DNA of 64,000 nucleotides from Tetragonia tetragonoides. Taxonomy: Eukaryota; Streptophyta; Magnoliopsida; Caryophyllales; Aizoaceae. Positions 13,388 through 24,724 of the stretch are shown in pieces. Location of the stretch: assembly GCA_038025085.1 (NCBI GenBank), contig CM076144.1, forward strand, positions 45,796,001 through 45,860,000. Direction: 5' to 3'. Position numbers and translations under genes: made by a program. Position 1 is the first letter of the stretch. The number at the start of each line of letters is the position of its first letter. The notes under the pieces were generated by a model. The model was given only the letters and a program-made list of their open reading frames with translations, did not search any database and had not been told where the DNA came from.

Positions 13388-13580
13388 TTCATTGTTGCAG
13401 ATAAACGTTGTCTAAGTTGAGTAATAGCGTTGGAAATATATGCTGAGAATTAGGGAGAAGGCATCAACAGCTGCTTGACTATTTTCATTGGTGCAGACAA
13501 ACATCGTCTATGTTGAGGTATTAGCGTAGGTAAAATATGCTGAGAATTAGAGAGAAGGTATATCAACAGCATTCCATTTA
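13388..13580 (+). repeat. Tandem duplication of about 96 bp
   Basis: Two diverged direct copies each begin ttgttgcag or ttggtgcag, followed by a.aaac.tcgtct and tatgctgagaattag.gagaagg. Both copies keep the splice-acceptor-like start. The function, if any, is unknown. Confidence 0.75.
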
Positions 13581-14675
13581 GGGGATTTTATGGCTGAAGG
13601 AAGTGCCTTCCATTGTGTTGTGGCATGTAAACCGAACAAATCGGTTTCTACCGTCGTGGACATTTGAGATCAGTTTTAGTTTACAGTTTCTGGTCTCAAT
13701 AACATAGCATTGTATAGGTGGAAAACATCATGTTATTCTGTACTTGGTAAATCTTTTTAAGTAGTTTCTCTTAATTGTAATAGCTTTCATTCCTCATTGC
13801 TGGTGGAACCTTACCCTTGCAATTGTTGTATATAAATATGAGTTCTAGCTGGTTCTTAATCGGAAATCCATTAGTTGGCTTCTTATTCTACAGACTACAG
13901 CAAACCAGAAGTATTTTTCATTTTGGGCGAGACTTATGCCCTTTTGAATAATGATCCTTTATGGTAGGGGAAATTATTACCTTTCAGATAAGAGAAAGTA
14001 TGTATATATTTTTTTTGCTCGTCAAGAGAAAGTATGTATTAATGAAGTGTCAAAATACAGCAAAAACAGGACATGATGTACATCCCTTAATGAGGAGGCT
14101 AACTACAGGTTAGCTGAGTTAGGGTGGACTGCAGTAATAGAACAATTCCTAAATGTCACTACAACTAATTACAGATTAGCCGAATTAGGTTGGACTGCAG
14201 TCGCGTCCATCGATGAGTATTCAATAATCGTCAACGACCGCAAATTACTACAATAGATTAGTAACAACCGTTGATTTAACAAAAGTGATCCAGACCGTTA
14301 AAATTCTTTATATAAGTCAAATGCTTTTCTCATTTCTTTGGGTGAAATGACTTTCAAAATTTAAGAAATTAATTCCGATAGATACTCCCTTATTAATTCG
14401 AGCCAATAACCTAATGTTATAATTTATACTTTTTTACCTACCGCGTAGTGTGCGTTCAACTACATAACTTTTACGCCATTTTCCAATTAAAATTTAACAG
14501 GGTCTACATGCAATTTGCTTCATTAATATCACCACCTCATAAAATGCACTATTTACTGTTTAGTGGTGGGAAGGTGAAGGTGGTGATGGTCCCTTCACCA
14601 AAATTCGTCTCCCCTAATGAAACCATTCCATATAGAAAAAGGTTAACACCTCAACTAGCAGTACAAGAATTGGTG

Positions 14676-14685
14676 CTATATAAAG
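14676..14685 (+). promoter_or_regulatory. TATA box of expansin-like gene 1
   Basis: The sequence ctatataaag lies 53 bp before the ATG at 14738, the right distance for a core promoter with a short leader of about 25 bp. Confidence 0.65.
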
Positions 14686-14737
14686 CCTACCACCTCAGAG
14701 TATCATCATTGTATACAATATATTATCAAGGGAAATC

Positions 14738-16411
14738 ATGGGTTCTATGCTTAACAAAAATTGTGCTATTTTTCTTGTCTTGATGTTCTTGCGTGCGTTC
14801 ATCCATTGCTCAGGTGCGGAAGAAATTATGTCCTCCAAGGCAGCCTACTTTCATTCTCCTGATGGACTCGGAACTCCTAGTATGTTTAATTACTTCCTAC
14901 TTTATTTCGTACCGACTTCCGATGATAATATTAGTATATCACAATATACCCCATCCGTTTCAAAAATGAGTTTGCCGTTTGACTTTGCACAGTATTCGAG
15001 ATAACATTTTAACTATCAATAACTTTAATTATATAGACATCAAGATTATTAATAGTTATTATTATGAAAGTACGATTAAAAAGAATCTAAAAATAGTATT
15101 TTGATATTGTAATAAATATTCATATATATTATTTTGGGATCATTACATTTATAATTAGAGCGGTAAAATATAGGTACACTCGTCTTAATTTTACAGTTTC
15201 CAATTATTTATTTTTCATTATATCATTTATATTTTGCGAAAATTAGATGGAGCGTGTGGGTATGGTGACTATGGAAGAACTGTCAATGATGGACATGTAG
15301 CTGTGGTTTCTTCTTCTAAGCTTTACAGGGGTGGAGCTGGCTGTGGTGCATGCTACCAAGTAATAATTCTTAACTCCTTTTACCTTTAGTAATTAGATAG
15401 TATATTCCATGCAAAAAATGTGGATAAATTATTATCTTCTACCAAAAACTAATATTGCACAAGAAATGTAGATATATACTTTTGCAACATTATGGTAGGA
15501 GATTGCACAAGATTTAAATGGGGATAAATCTAAAATTAATGGTGATCCAATTAAATTTATTTCTTCATTTTACATTAAGATTAGTTATTATACACGGCAT
15601 ATATGTGTAGGTTAGCTGCAAGGAGGCCGAGTGCGACAAAGATGGAGTGGTGGTTGTGGTGACGGACCATGGTGGAGGTCCTGACACGGACTTCATCCTT
15701 AGCACTAAGGCATTCGACAAAATGGCTAAGCCGGGAAGTAAAGACAAATTGAGGACTTACGGCAAAGTTGATATAGAATACAAAAGGCTTCCTTGCAAGT
15801 ATCCAGGCACCAACCTCATGATTAAGATTGGAAAAGATAGCCGTATAGATGCTTACTTGGCCTTGGAATTTTGGTACCAAGATGGAGCTTCTGATATCAC
15901 TGCGGTTGAATTATTTGATGTATGTACAAACTAGATAATCTTTTTAATTAGTTCCACTTTTCATAAAGTCATACTTTTCTATACATCTTAGTCTATTACT
16001 CTGTAATTGACTTTCATTTTGCTGTCATTTTCACTCTTACAGTATGGTTCTTTCACAAAAACTTATGTAAGACGTCTCACTGTCAGACGACTAATACATT
16101 TTAAATAAAAGTATCACAAATAGGAAAGCGTTACTTTTAATCGTCTTACCATGAGATGGTTTTAAACAAGACGTTCTGTATGACATACTTAAGTTTTGGT
16201 CGTGCAGGAGACGGCGGTAGAATGGAAGTCATTCAGAAGGGGGTATGGAGCGGTTTGGGAGATATCAAACCCACCAAAGGGTTCTACTTTTCGGATCTTC
16301 TTGCCTGGCAGTGCCACTATGAAGGCAAGATGGGTGACACTTTCCAGTGTGATTCCTACTGACTGGATCCCTGGTGCTACTTATGATACTCACATTCATC
16401 TTGATGATTAA
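14738..16411 (+). CDS. EXLB1: Expansin-like B protein (copy 1)
   Basis: Four exons (14738-14879, 15247-15359, 15611-15919, 16208-16411) join in phase at GT-AG sites to give 255 residues. Residues 1-27 form a hydrophobic signal peptide (CAIFLVLMFL), so the protein is secreted to the cell wall. A double-psi beta-barrel domain follows (about 45-140) with NGACGYG and CGACYQ cysteines, then an expansin C-terminal binding domain (about 150-245) ending near DWIPGATYDTH. Expansin-like proteins keep both expansin domains, but wall-loosening activity is not proven for this branch. A second, diverged gene faces it at 24725-26629. Branch B is assigned from resemblance to Arabidopsis EXLB1 and from the CLPR4 neighbour; the symbol is by family, not proven orthology. 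Intron 3 holds an inverted-repeat MITE. Confidence 0.9.
16052..16190. mobile_element. Palindromic MITE in expansin intron 3
   Basis: Inverted segments cttatgtaagacgtctcac and related gtcttaccatgagatgg/aagacgt form a hairpin-like unit. It resembles the element at 25016-25213 in the same intron of the second expansin gene. Ends are not sharply defined. Confidence 0.5.
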
Positions 16412-17064
16412 GCTATTAGTCTACTTATTACATTATATGGTGATTTATCGAGTGTATGTGTGTATTTGTAGTTCTTAGAAGAGTCAATAACCTTAGTTAT
16501 CAAATTACACAACAAATATGTAATCCTTGGCTGCAATTAAATATTAATAATGTTGCCATAATGTCATAGTGTATGTGTTCTGTTTTCCTCCCTAGTGTTT
16601 ATCCAAGCTCGATGAAGCATGGAATGGTTGAAGTTTCTAACGTTTGACATATATGGGTTTGTACTCGTGTTTTACTTAGCTTGATCGCAATTTGGTGCTT
16701 TCCAAAAAAATTACACTTTCTATATTTCTCATTATCAACCAAACACGTAGATTTTATATTTGTATTCAAAACGATCTCTCTCGATACTTTAAGCCATCAA
16801 CAATTGATAAGGAGCTACACAATTAACAGCTAAACACTTCCAATAGAGTTTCAGATTTATATTTTATAGGTATAGCATTGTACAAGCCCATATCCCCCAA
16901 AAATAAAATAAAAAAAAATAATAAAAAAGGAAAAAAAGCATACAAGCCCAACTTTTTATTGGTATGCACTATGCAGCTAAGTGCAAAATAGTCAAGAAGA
17001 TACTACATTATGGTTAGACAGGCTGGGACCAACAAAGTAACTAGAATTACAAAGCACCATCTAT
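16412..17064. other. Downstream flank of expansin gene 1, no gene seen
   Basis: Probable 3' UTR then AT-rich spacer. No coding signal on either strand until the expansin relic starts at 17065. Confidence 0.5.
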
Positions 17065-17223
17065 TCAACTCAAGAAATCAAAGTTGAATAGATGTATCAA
17101 AAGCATTGCGCCAGCACTCCAAGTAATTGGAATCACATTAGCTACTAGGACCCATTTGGCACCCCTTGGTGGATTAGCCATGCATGTCCCAGACAGCACC
17201 ATATGCTCTCCTACTTGCACTCC
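17065..17223 (-). pseudogene. Relic of an expansin-like last exon
   Basis: Read on the minus strand, RRAYGAVWDM is followed, after a frame change at a duplicated atgc, by ANPPRGAKWVL and VANVIPITWSAGA, then a stop (17065-17067). This matches the last exons of both neighbouring expansin genes (KPFGAVWDMENPPRG; RGYGAVWEISNPPKG; VIPTDWIPGA). About 13 codons between the PPRG motif and the W..V segment are missing. No other exon of this copy is visible. It is a dead fragment of a third member of the cluster, on the strand of gene 2. Confidence 0.85.
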
Positions 17224-18234
17224 TTTGTTAAAAATGTACTCTAGTTTAGCAATAATTGATATATAGTAAACTTAGCCAGCTACTCTAAGTAGCCAAGAAA
17301 TTGCCTCAGTTTAGAGTTTTTCAGACACATTGATAATAATAAGAGGCTCTTCCAAGGCTATTAAAGACCAGATAATCTACCCCGAGGGCCTCCTATGTCT
17401 CCTAGGAGTGTCCCATGCCATGTGGTGCGAAAATATAAACTTTCGTTCCTGGACGTTTAGGAAGCCCGAAAAAAGTGGACTATAACCTTCGTTTCGGCTT
17501 TTCGGGGCCCGGTTATCATTTTTGCCTAAACATCTCTGACGGGTCTATCATGACCCTAGAGGACCCTTGGTGCCCCGCGATGGTCATCTGGATCACCGAA
17601 CTTCGATATCAACCATGCCTTCGATGTTCCTGCTCTTACACAAGTGTCCCGTAAAACGCCCTTCCAAGCCTATTAGGGACCGGATAAGCGACCCCTCGAG
17701 CCTCCCATGTCCCTGATGGGTGTCTCCTACAATGTGGTGCGAAAAATATCTACTTCGTTCCGGGGCCTCCCGTAAACCAAAAAACGTGGATTATAGCTTT
17801 CGTTTTCGGCTTTCCCGGGCCCGAGTGTCATTTTTACCCACATTTCTCCGTCGGGTTTATCATCACCCTAGATAACTATAGGTGCCCCGGAAGGGTTATC
17901 AGGTTCGTCGAACTTCGATACCACCCATGCTTTAGGTGTTCCGACCCTTACATTGGTGTCCCGTAAAAACGCTCTTACAAATCTATTAGGGACCCGATAA
18001 CGGATCTCATGGACCTTCCATGTTCCTTAGGGATGTCCCATGTGATGTGGTACGGAAATATATACCTTCGTTCCGGGGTCTCTCGAAAACCTAAAAAATG
18101 TGGATTATAGCATTTGATTTTCGTCTTCCCGTGGCCAGACTGTCGTTTTCTCCCAATCTTCTTCGTGGGGGTCTATTGTCACCCTAGAGGACCTCTGGTG
18201 CCCTGGGACTGTCATCCGAGTCCTCATACTCCAA

Positions 18235-18430
18235 TTTCACCCATGGGACATGGGTGAGTTTGCTGAGCGCTGGGACATGAGAGTACGTGGGGCATGGGAC
18301 TCGCTCGCTGGGCGCAGGGAAATGGGACATGGGTGCGCTCGCTGGGCGATGAGACATGGGACATGGGTGCCCTCGCTGGGCGCTGTGACATAAACATGGG
18401 CACGCTCGTTGGGAGCTGGGACATGGGACC
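18235..18430. repeat. gacatggg-type minisatellite (unit 1)
   Basis: A degenerate repeat of about 25-30 bp (gacatgggtgcgctcgctggg variants) that recurs at the same place in the other array units: about 19968-20160, 22372-22622 and 24020-24150. Its minus-strand frame reads as repeated SQRPASAPM-like peptides, which are repeat artefacts. Confidence 0.85.
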
Positions 18431-18497
18431 TTATTGTGGTAATAGGATTTGGCCCTTTTTGATAGCATAATTGTCATTTTCAATGCAGGAATAATAC

Positions 18498-18616
18498 AAC
18501 TAAGGAGGTGTGGTTGAGTGGTAGGGACTCATCCATCCTTAACCAAGGTCGAGAGTTCGAATCTCACCTTGAGCATGGAGCAGCAATGGTGGATACCCTT
18601 AGTTGTGAAAAAAAAA
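18498..18616 (+). mobile_element. tRNA-derived SINE with perfect 15-bp TSD
   Basis: The body is about 119 bp with RNA polymerase III promoter boxes: A box tggttgagtgg near 18521 and B box gagttcgaatc near 18551. It ends in a short A tail. It is flanked by the direct repeat atgcaggaataatac (18483-18497, 18617-18631). The other array units carry the unoccupied site once (atgcaggaataaaac near 20215, atgcagtaataatac near 22678, atgcaggaataatac near 24221), which proves the insertion and its limits. Gene-like tRNA folding is lost, so it is not a tRNA gene. Confidence 0.92.
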
Positions 18617-21373
18617 ATGCAGGAATAATACTCAATATACCTACAAAATTAATTATCAATTAAACATGATCAATTTTCTTTTATTATCAACTTAACATAA
18701 TTAATTTACCTAAATTATGATAAAATTAAAAAAGATGGGTATAAAAAATGAAATACTCAAAGAAGGGTACCCAAAATGACATTAGGCCTAGTCTTAGGCG
18801 TTATTTTGAAGTTATTTCAATTTATTGACATACCAACATGCATGACTATTTTAACAACCAAGAAGATAACAAAATAACAAACAAGAAAATTCTGTAATAG
18901 TTCTACTTAAAAAGACAAAGAACAGAAAACTCTTTTTTTATATTTTTTATTTTGTTAAAAATGTACTCTAGTTTAGCAATAATTGATGTATAGTAAACTT
19001 AACCAGCTATTCCAAGGAGTAATCAAGAAATTGCCTTAGTTTAGAGTTCTCAAAACAAATTGATAATTTGATATATAGTAAGAGACCCTTCCAAGTCTAC
19101 CAAGAACCCGCTGATAACCTACTCTCTTATGTTCCCTAGGGATATTCTTTGCCATATGGTACGAAAATATAAACTTTCATTTCGGAGCCCGAAAAACGTG
19201 GATTATAGCATTCGTTTTCAACTCTTCGAGGCTCGGTTCTCATTTTTTTGACCAAAATCTTTCGGGAGCTCTATCATGACCCTAGAGAACCCTCGGTGCC
19301 CCGAGAGGGTCGTACGGATCACCGAACTTCAGTATCACCCATGCCTTCGGTGTTTCAGCTCTTACACTAATGTGTAGTAAAACGCCCTTCGAAGCCCATT
19401 AAGGACCGGATAAGCGACCTCTGGGGCCTCCCATGGCCCCTAGAGGTATCACGTGTGATATGGTACGAAAATATCTATTTCGTTTTGGGGCCTCCCGAAA
19501 GCCAAAAAAAGTGGATTATATAGCCTTCGTTTTCGGCTTTCCGAGACCCGGGTGTCATTTTTGCCCAAACTTCTCTGGGGGTTTATCGTCATGCTAGAGA
19601 ACTCTACGTGCCCCATGAGGGTCATCAGGGTCCCCGAATTTCGATATCACCCATGCTTTCGGTGTTCCGACCCTTACAATGGTGTCCCGTAAAAACGCCC
19701 TTAGATGGCTATCAAGGACCCGATGACGGAGCACAAGGACCTCCCATGTTCCCTAGGGGTGTCCATGCAATGTGGTATGAAAATATCCGCATTCGTTTAG
19801 TAGCCTCATGGAAGCCCCCAGAAAAAGTGGATTATGGCCTTTGATTTTCGGCTTTCTGGGTCCCAGTTGTCGTTTTTACCCAAACTTCTCTGGGTGGTCT
19901 GTCATTACCCTAGAGGACCTCTGGTGCCACAGGACTGTCATCTGAGTCGCCGAACTCCGATTTCACCCATGGACATTGAACATGAGACGTGGGCGCGCTC
20001 GCTGGGCTCTGGGATATAAGAGGACATGGGGTATAGGACGCGCTCGCTGGGTACTGAGACATGGAACATGGACGCGCTCGCTAGCGTTGGGATAAGGGTG
20101 CCAAGCCCTGGGCACTGTGACGTGGACATTGGCGGGCTCGCTTGGCTTTGGGACATGGGACCTTATTTTTTTAACATGATTTGGCCCTTTTTGAGGGCAT
20201 AATTGTCATTTTTAATGCAGGAATAAAACTCAATGACCTACAAATTTAATTATCAATTTAACAAGATCATTTTTTTTTTATTATCAATTTATCATAATTA
20301 ATTTACCTTAATAATGATATGTTTGAAAAAGACGTGTATCTAAAATGAAATACTCAAAATAGGGGCTACCCAAAATGAGGTTAGGCCTAGTTTAGGCGTT
20401 ATTTTGAAGTTATTTCAATTTCTTGACATACCAACATGCATGCATGGCTATTAATCGCTTAAGCAAGAAGATAACACATAAGTAAATTCTATAATAGTTC
20501 TACCAAAAAAAAACAATGAACAGAAAACTCTTTTTTTTTACTTTGTTAAAAATGTACTCTAGTTTAGCAATAATTTATATAAATAAACATAACTAGCTAC
20601 TCTAAGGAGTAGCTAAGAAATTGCCTCAGTTTAAAGTTGGCAAGACAAATTGATAATTTGATATATAGTAAGAGGATCTTCCAAGTTCATCAAGGACCCG
20701 ATAATCTACCCCGTGGTCTCCTATGTCCCCTAGGTGTGTTCCGTGCCATGTGGTGCTAAACTTTCGTTCTGGGCCCTCTCAGAAGCCTGAAAACGTGGAT
20801 TATATAGCCTTCGTTTTCAGCTTTCCAGGGCTCGGTTTTCATATTTGCCGAATATTCTCCGTGGGATCTATCATGACCCTAGAGGACCTCCGGTGCTCTG
20901 GGAGGTTATCCGGATCATCGAACTTCGATATCACCCATATCTTCGGTTTTTCGGCTCTTACAGCAGTTCCCTGTAAAACGCTCTTCTAAGCCTATTAGGG
21001 AACGGATAATCTACCTTGAGGGCCTCCCATATCCCCTATGGGTGTCCCGTGCGATGTGGTGCGGAATATATAATTCGTTTCCTGGCCTCCCGGAAGCCAA
21101 AAAAACTTGGAATATAGCCTTCGTTTTCGGCTTCCCGGGGCCCGGGTGTCATTTTTGCCCAAACTTCTCCATGTGGTTTATCGTCGCCCTAGAGGACTCT
21201 AAGTGCCCCATGAGGGTCATCAGGGTCCTCTAACTTCGATATCACCCGTACTTTTGGTGTTCCGACCCTCATATTGGTGTCCCGTAAAAATGCCCTTACA
21301 AGCTTTGAGGGATCCGATAATGGACCCTGTGGACCTTCCATGTTCCCTAGGAGTGTCCCGTGCGATGTGGTAC

Positions 21374-21741
21374 AAAAATATTCACCGTCGTTTCGGGGCC
21401 TCACGAAAGCCCAAAAAACGTAAATTATAGCCTTTGATTTTGGGATTCCCGGCGCTCGGTTGTCATTTTTGCCCAAACTTTTCCCGGGGGTCCATCATGA
21501 CCCTAGAGGACCCTCAATACTCTGTGAAGGTAATACGGATCACCGAACATCGATATCAAAAATATTCACCGTCGTTTCGGGGCCTCACGAAAGCCCAAAA
21601 AACGTAAATTATAGCCTTTGATTTTGGGATTCCCGGCGCTCGGTTGTCATTTTTGCCCAAACTTTTCCCGGGGGTCTATCATGACCCTAGAGGACCCTCA
21701 ATGCTCTGTGAAGGTAATACGGATCACCGAACATCGATATC
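21374..21741. repeat. Recent 184-bp tandem duplication in array unit 3
   Basis: Two direct copies (21374-21557, 21558-21741), each starting aaaaatattcacc, differ at only a couple of bases seen (for example tccatcatg against tctatcatg). Each copy begins as a type C monomer and ends as type A, as unequal crossing-over between monomers would leave. It explains why unit 3 is about 2.45 kb instead of about 1.6 kb. Confidence 0.85.
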
Positions 21742-24724
21742 ACCCATGCCTTCGGTGTTATGGCTCTTACACTAGTGTCCTGTAAAACGTTATTCCAAGC
21801 CTATTAGGGACCGGATAAGCGACCTTGGGGGCCTTCCATGTTCTTTAGGGGTGTCCCATGCTATATGGTGCGAAAATATTTACTTCGTTCCGGGGCCTTC
21901 TGGAAGCCAAAAAAACGTTGATTATGCTTTCGTTTTTGGCTTCTAGGGGCCCGGGTGTCATTTTTGCCCAAAATTCTCTGTGGGATTTATCGTCACCCTA
22001 GAGAAATGTAAGTGCCCCTGGAGTGTGATCAGGGTCCCGGAACTTCGATATCACTTGTGCTTTCGGTATTACGGCCCTTACATTGGTGTCCCGTAAAAAC
22101 GCCTTTACAAACCTTTCAAGGATTCGATAACGGACCCCAGTGACCTTACATGTTCCCTAGGGGTGTTCAGTGCGATGTGGTACAAAAATATCCACCTTCG
22201 TTTTGGTGTCTACTGAAAGCCCAAAAAATGTGCGATGTGGCCTTTGATTTTCGACTTCCCAGGGCCTGGTTGTCGTTTTTGCCCAAACTTCTCCAGGTGG
22301 TCTATCATCACTCTAGAGGACCTCTAGAGCCACGAAACAGTCATCCGAGTCCATGAACTCCGATTTAACCCATGGACATGAGACATGGGACATGGGCGCG
22401 CTCGCTAGGCGATGGAATATGGGCGGACATGGGGCATGAGACGCGCTTGCTGGGTGCTCGGACATGGATATGGGCGCGCTCACTGGGCGCTCGTACTTGG
22501 GACATGGGCGCGCTCGTTGGGACATCGGCGTTGTAACATGGACATGGGCGCGCTTGCTGGGCGTTGGAATATCGGCGCTGTAACATGGACATTGGCGCAC
22601 TCGCTGGACGTTGGGACATGCGACCTTATTTTTCTAACATGATTTGTCCCTTTGTGAGGGCATAATTGTCATTTTCAATGCAGTAATAATACTTAATATA
22701 CCTACGAATATAATTATCAATTTAACAAGATCAATGAATTTTTAATCAATTTAACATAATTAATTCAACTAAATTATGATAATTTTGAAAAAGATGGGTA
22801 TCTAAAATGAAAACTCAAAATAGAGGTACCCAAAATGAAATAAGGCCTAGTTATTTTCAAGTTATTTCAATTTCTTAACCAACATGCATGGCTATTTATC
22901 GCTTAATTAAGAAGATAATACATAAAAAAATTCTGTAATAGTTCTACCAAAAAAAACAAAGAACAGAAAACTCTTTTTTTTTTTTTTTTATTACTTTGTT
23001 AATAAAAATGTACTCTAGTTTAGCAATAATTGATATATAGTAAACTTAACCAGCTACTCTAAGGTGTAGCCAACTAGAAATTGCCTCAGTTCAGTGTTTT
23101 CAAGACAAATTGATAATTTGATATATAGTAAAAGGCCAAATCAAGTCTATTAAGGACACGATAACCTATCCCGAGGGTTTCCTATGTATCCTAGGGGTGT
23201 CTCGTATCATGTGGTGCGAAAATATAAACCTTGTTCCGGGACCTCTCAAGAGCCCGAAAAATGTGAATTATAACCTTCGTTTTCAGCTTTTGGAGCCCGT
23301 TTGTCATTTTTGCCCAAACTTCTGTGGAGGGTCTATTATGACCCTAGAGTACCCTCAGTGCTTTGGGAAGGTCATCCGGATCACTGAACTTCGATATCAC
23401 CCATGCCTTCGGTGTTACGGCTCTTACACTAGTTTTTCGTAATCCAAGCCTATTAGGGACCGGATAAGTGACCTCGGGGGCCTCTCATGTCCCTTAGGGG
23501 TGTCCCGTATGATATGGTGCGAAAATATCTACTTCGTTCCAGGGCCTCCCAGAAGCCAAAAAGACGTGGATTATAGCCTTCGTTTTCGGCTTTCCGGGGC
23601 CCGGGTATCATTTTTGCCCAATCTACTCCGTGGGGTTTATCGTCACCCTAGAGAACTCTATGTGCCCCAGGAGGGGTAGCAGGGTCCCCGAACTTCGATA
23701 TCACCCATGCTTTCGGTGTTTCAGCCCTTACATTGGTGTCCCGTAAAAAGGCTTTACAAGCCTATCAAGGATCCAATAACGGACCCCAGTGACCTTCCAT
23801 GTTCCCTAGGGGTGGTGTCCAGTGCGATGTGGTACGAAAATATCAACCTTCGTTTCGAGGCCTATTGAAAGCCCAAAAAATTTGGATTATAGCCATTGAT
23901 TTTTGGCTTCCTGGGGCCCGGTTGTCGTTTTTGCCAAACTTCTCCGGGGGGTCTATCGTCAACCTAGTGAACCTATGGTAACCCGACGGTCATCTGAGTC
24001 CCCGAACTCCGATTTTACCTATGGACATAGGACATGAGACATGGGCGCGCTCGCTGGATGCCGGGACATGGGGGTACATGGGCGCGCTCGCTAGCCGCTG
24101 TGACATGGACATGGGCGCGCTCTCCGGGCACTGGGACATGAGACCATATGAGACCTTCGGGGTTTTTATATTTTTTTAACATGATTTGGCGCTTTTTTTA
24201 GGGCATATTGTCAATTTTAATGCAGGAATAATACTAATATACCTACAAATTTAATTATCAATTAATTAAGATAAATCAATTTTTTATTATTATCAATTTA
24301 ACATAATTAATTTACTTAAATTTTGATAATTTTGAAAAAGATGGGTATCTAAAATGAATTACTCAAAATAGGGTACCCAAGGCGTTATTGTGAAGTTATT
24401 TCAATTTCTTGACATACCAACATGCATGGCTATTTATCGCGTAACTAAGAAGATAATACATAAGAAAATTCTGTAATAATTTTACAAAAAAAACCATAGA
24501 ACAGAAGTAGCTACTTTAAGGAGTAACCAAGAAATTACCTCAGTTTAAAGTTCTCAAAACGAATTGATAGTTTGGTATATAGTAAACAACTTTATTCATG
24601 AACCATAATATTATACATCCGATGAGTTACATACATGATCACAATCTTATTTCAATCAACTAACATGCAGGTAGAGAGACAGTTAGAGGGTAGTGCTGTT
24701 GGTGCATGACTGAATCTTTAAGCT

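Larger units (their letters stand above)
10950..13580 (+). other. SUVH 3' flank with possible 3' UTR intron
   Basis: A gtacgt donor-like site lies 26 bp after the stop codon (10976). Two acceptor-like sites, ttgttgcag (ends 13400) and ttggtgcag (ends 13496), follow in a tandem duplication. A 2.4-kb 3' UTR intron would fit, but only splice signals support it. The stretch also holds a poly-C tract (11401-11417) and an RTE tail (about 11846-11994). No other gene is seen. Confidence 0.3.
17225..24590. repeat. Tandem array of composite 1.5-2.5-kb units
   Basis: Four long units start with ttgttaaaaatgtactc or its close variant (17225, 18952, 20543, 22997), and a partial unit ends near 24590. A unit consists of a start block of about 120 bp, three related monomers of about 310 bp (types A, B, C, each with gtgtcccgtaaaa, cgaacttcgatatcacc and tcatttttgccc), a gacatgggcgcgctcgctgg minisatellite, and an AT-rich tail of about 500 bp. 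For example, gtgtcccgt starts at 17644 and 17956, 312 bp apart. This is the layout of a young higher-order satellite. Reading frames in it follow the repeats and are not genes. Confidence 0.9.

Noticed and set aside
18184..18483. Minus-strand protein with repeated Pro/Ser/Cys peptide
   Set aside because: The frame is the translated gacatggg minisatellite and recurs with different frames in other array units.
18503..18575. tRNA gene on the plus strand
   Set aside because: It has A and B box sequences, but the arms do not pair as a tRNA, and it has an A tail and target duplication. It is a SINE head.
17225..24590. CRISPR array
   Set aside because: Repeats are hundreds of bases long, diverged and in a plant nuclear genome.
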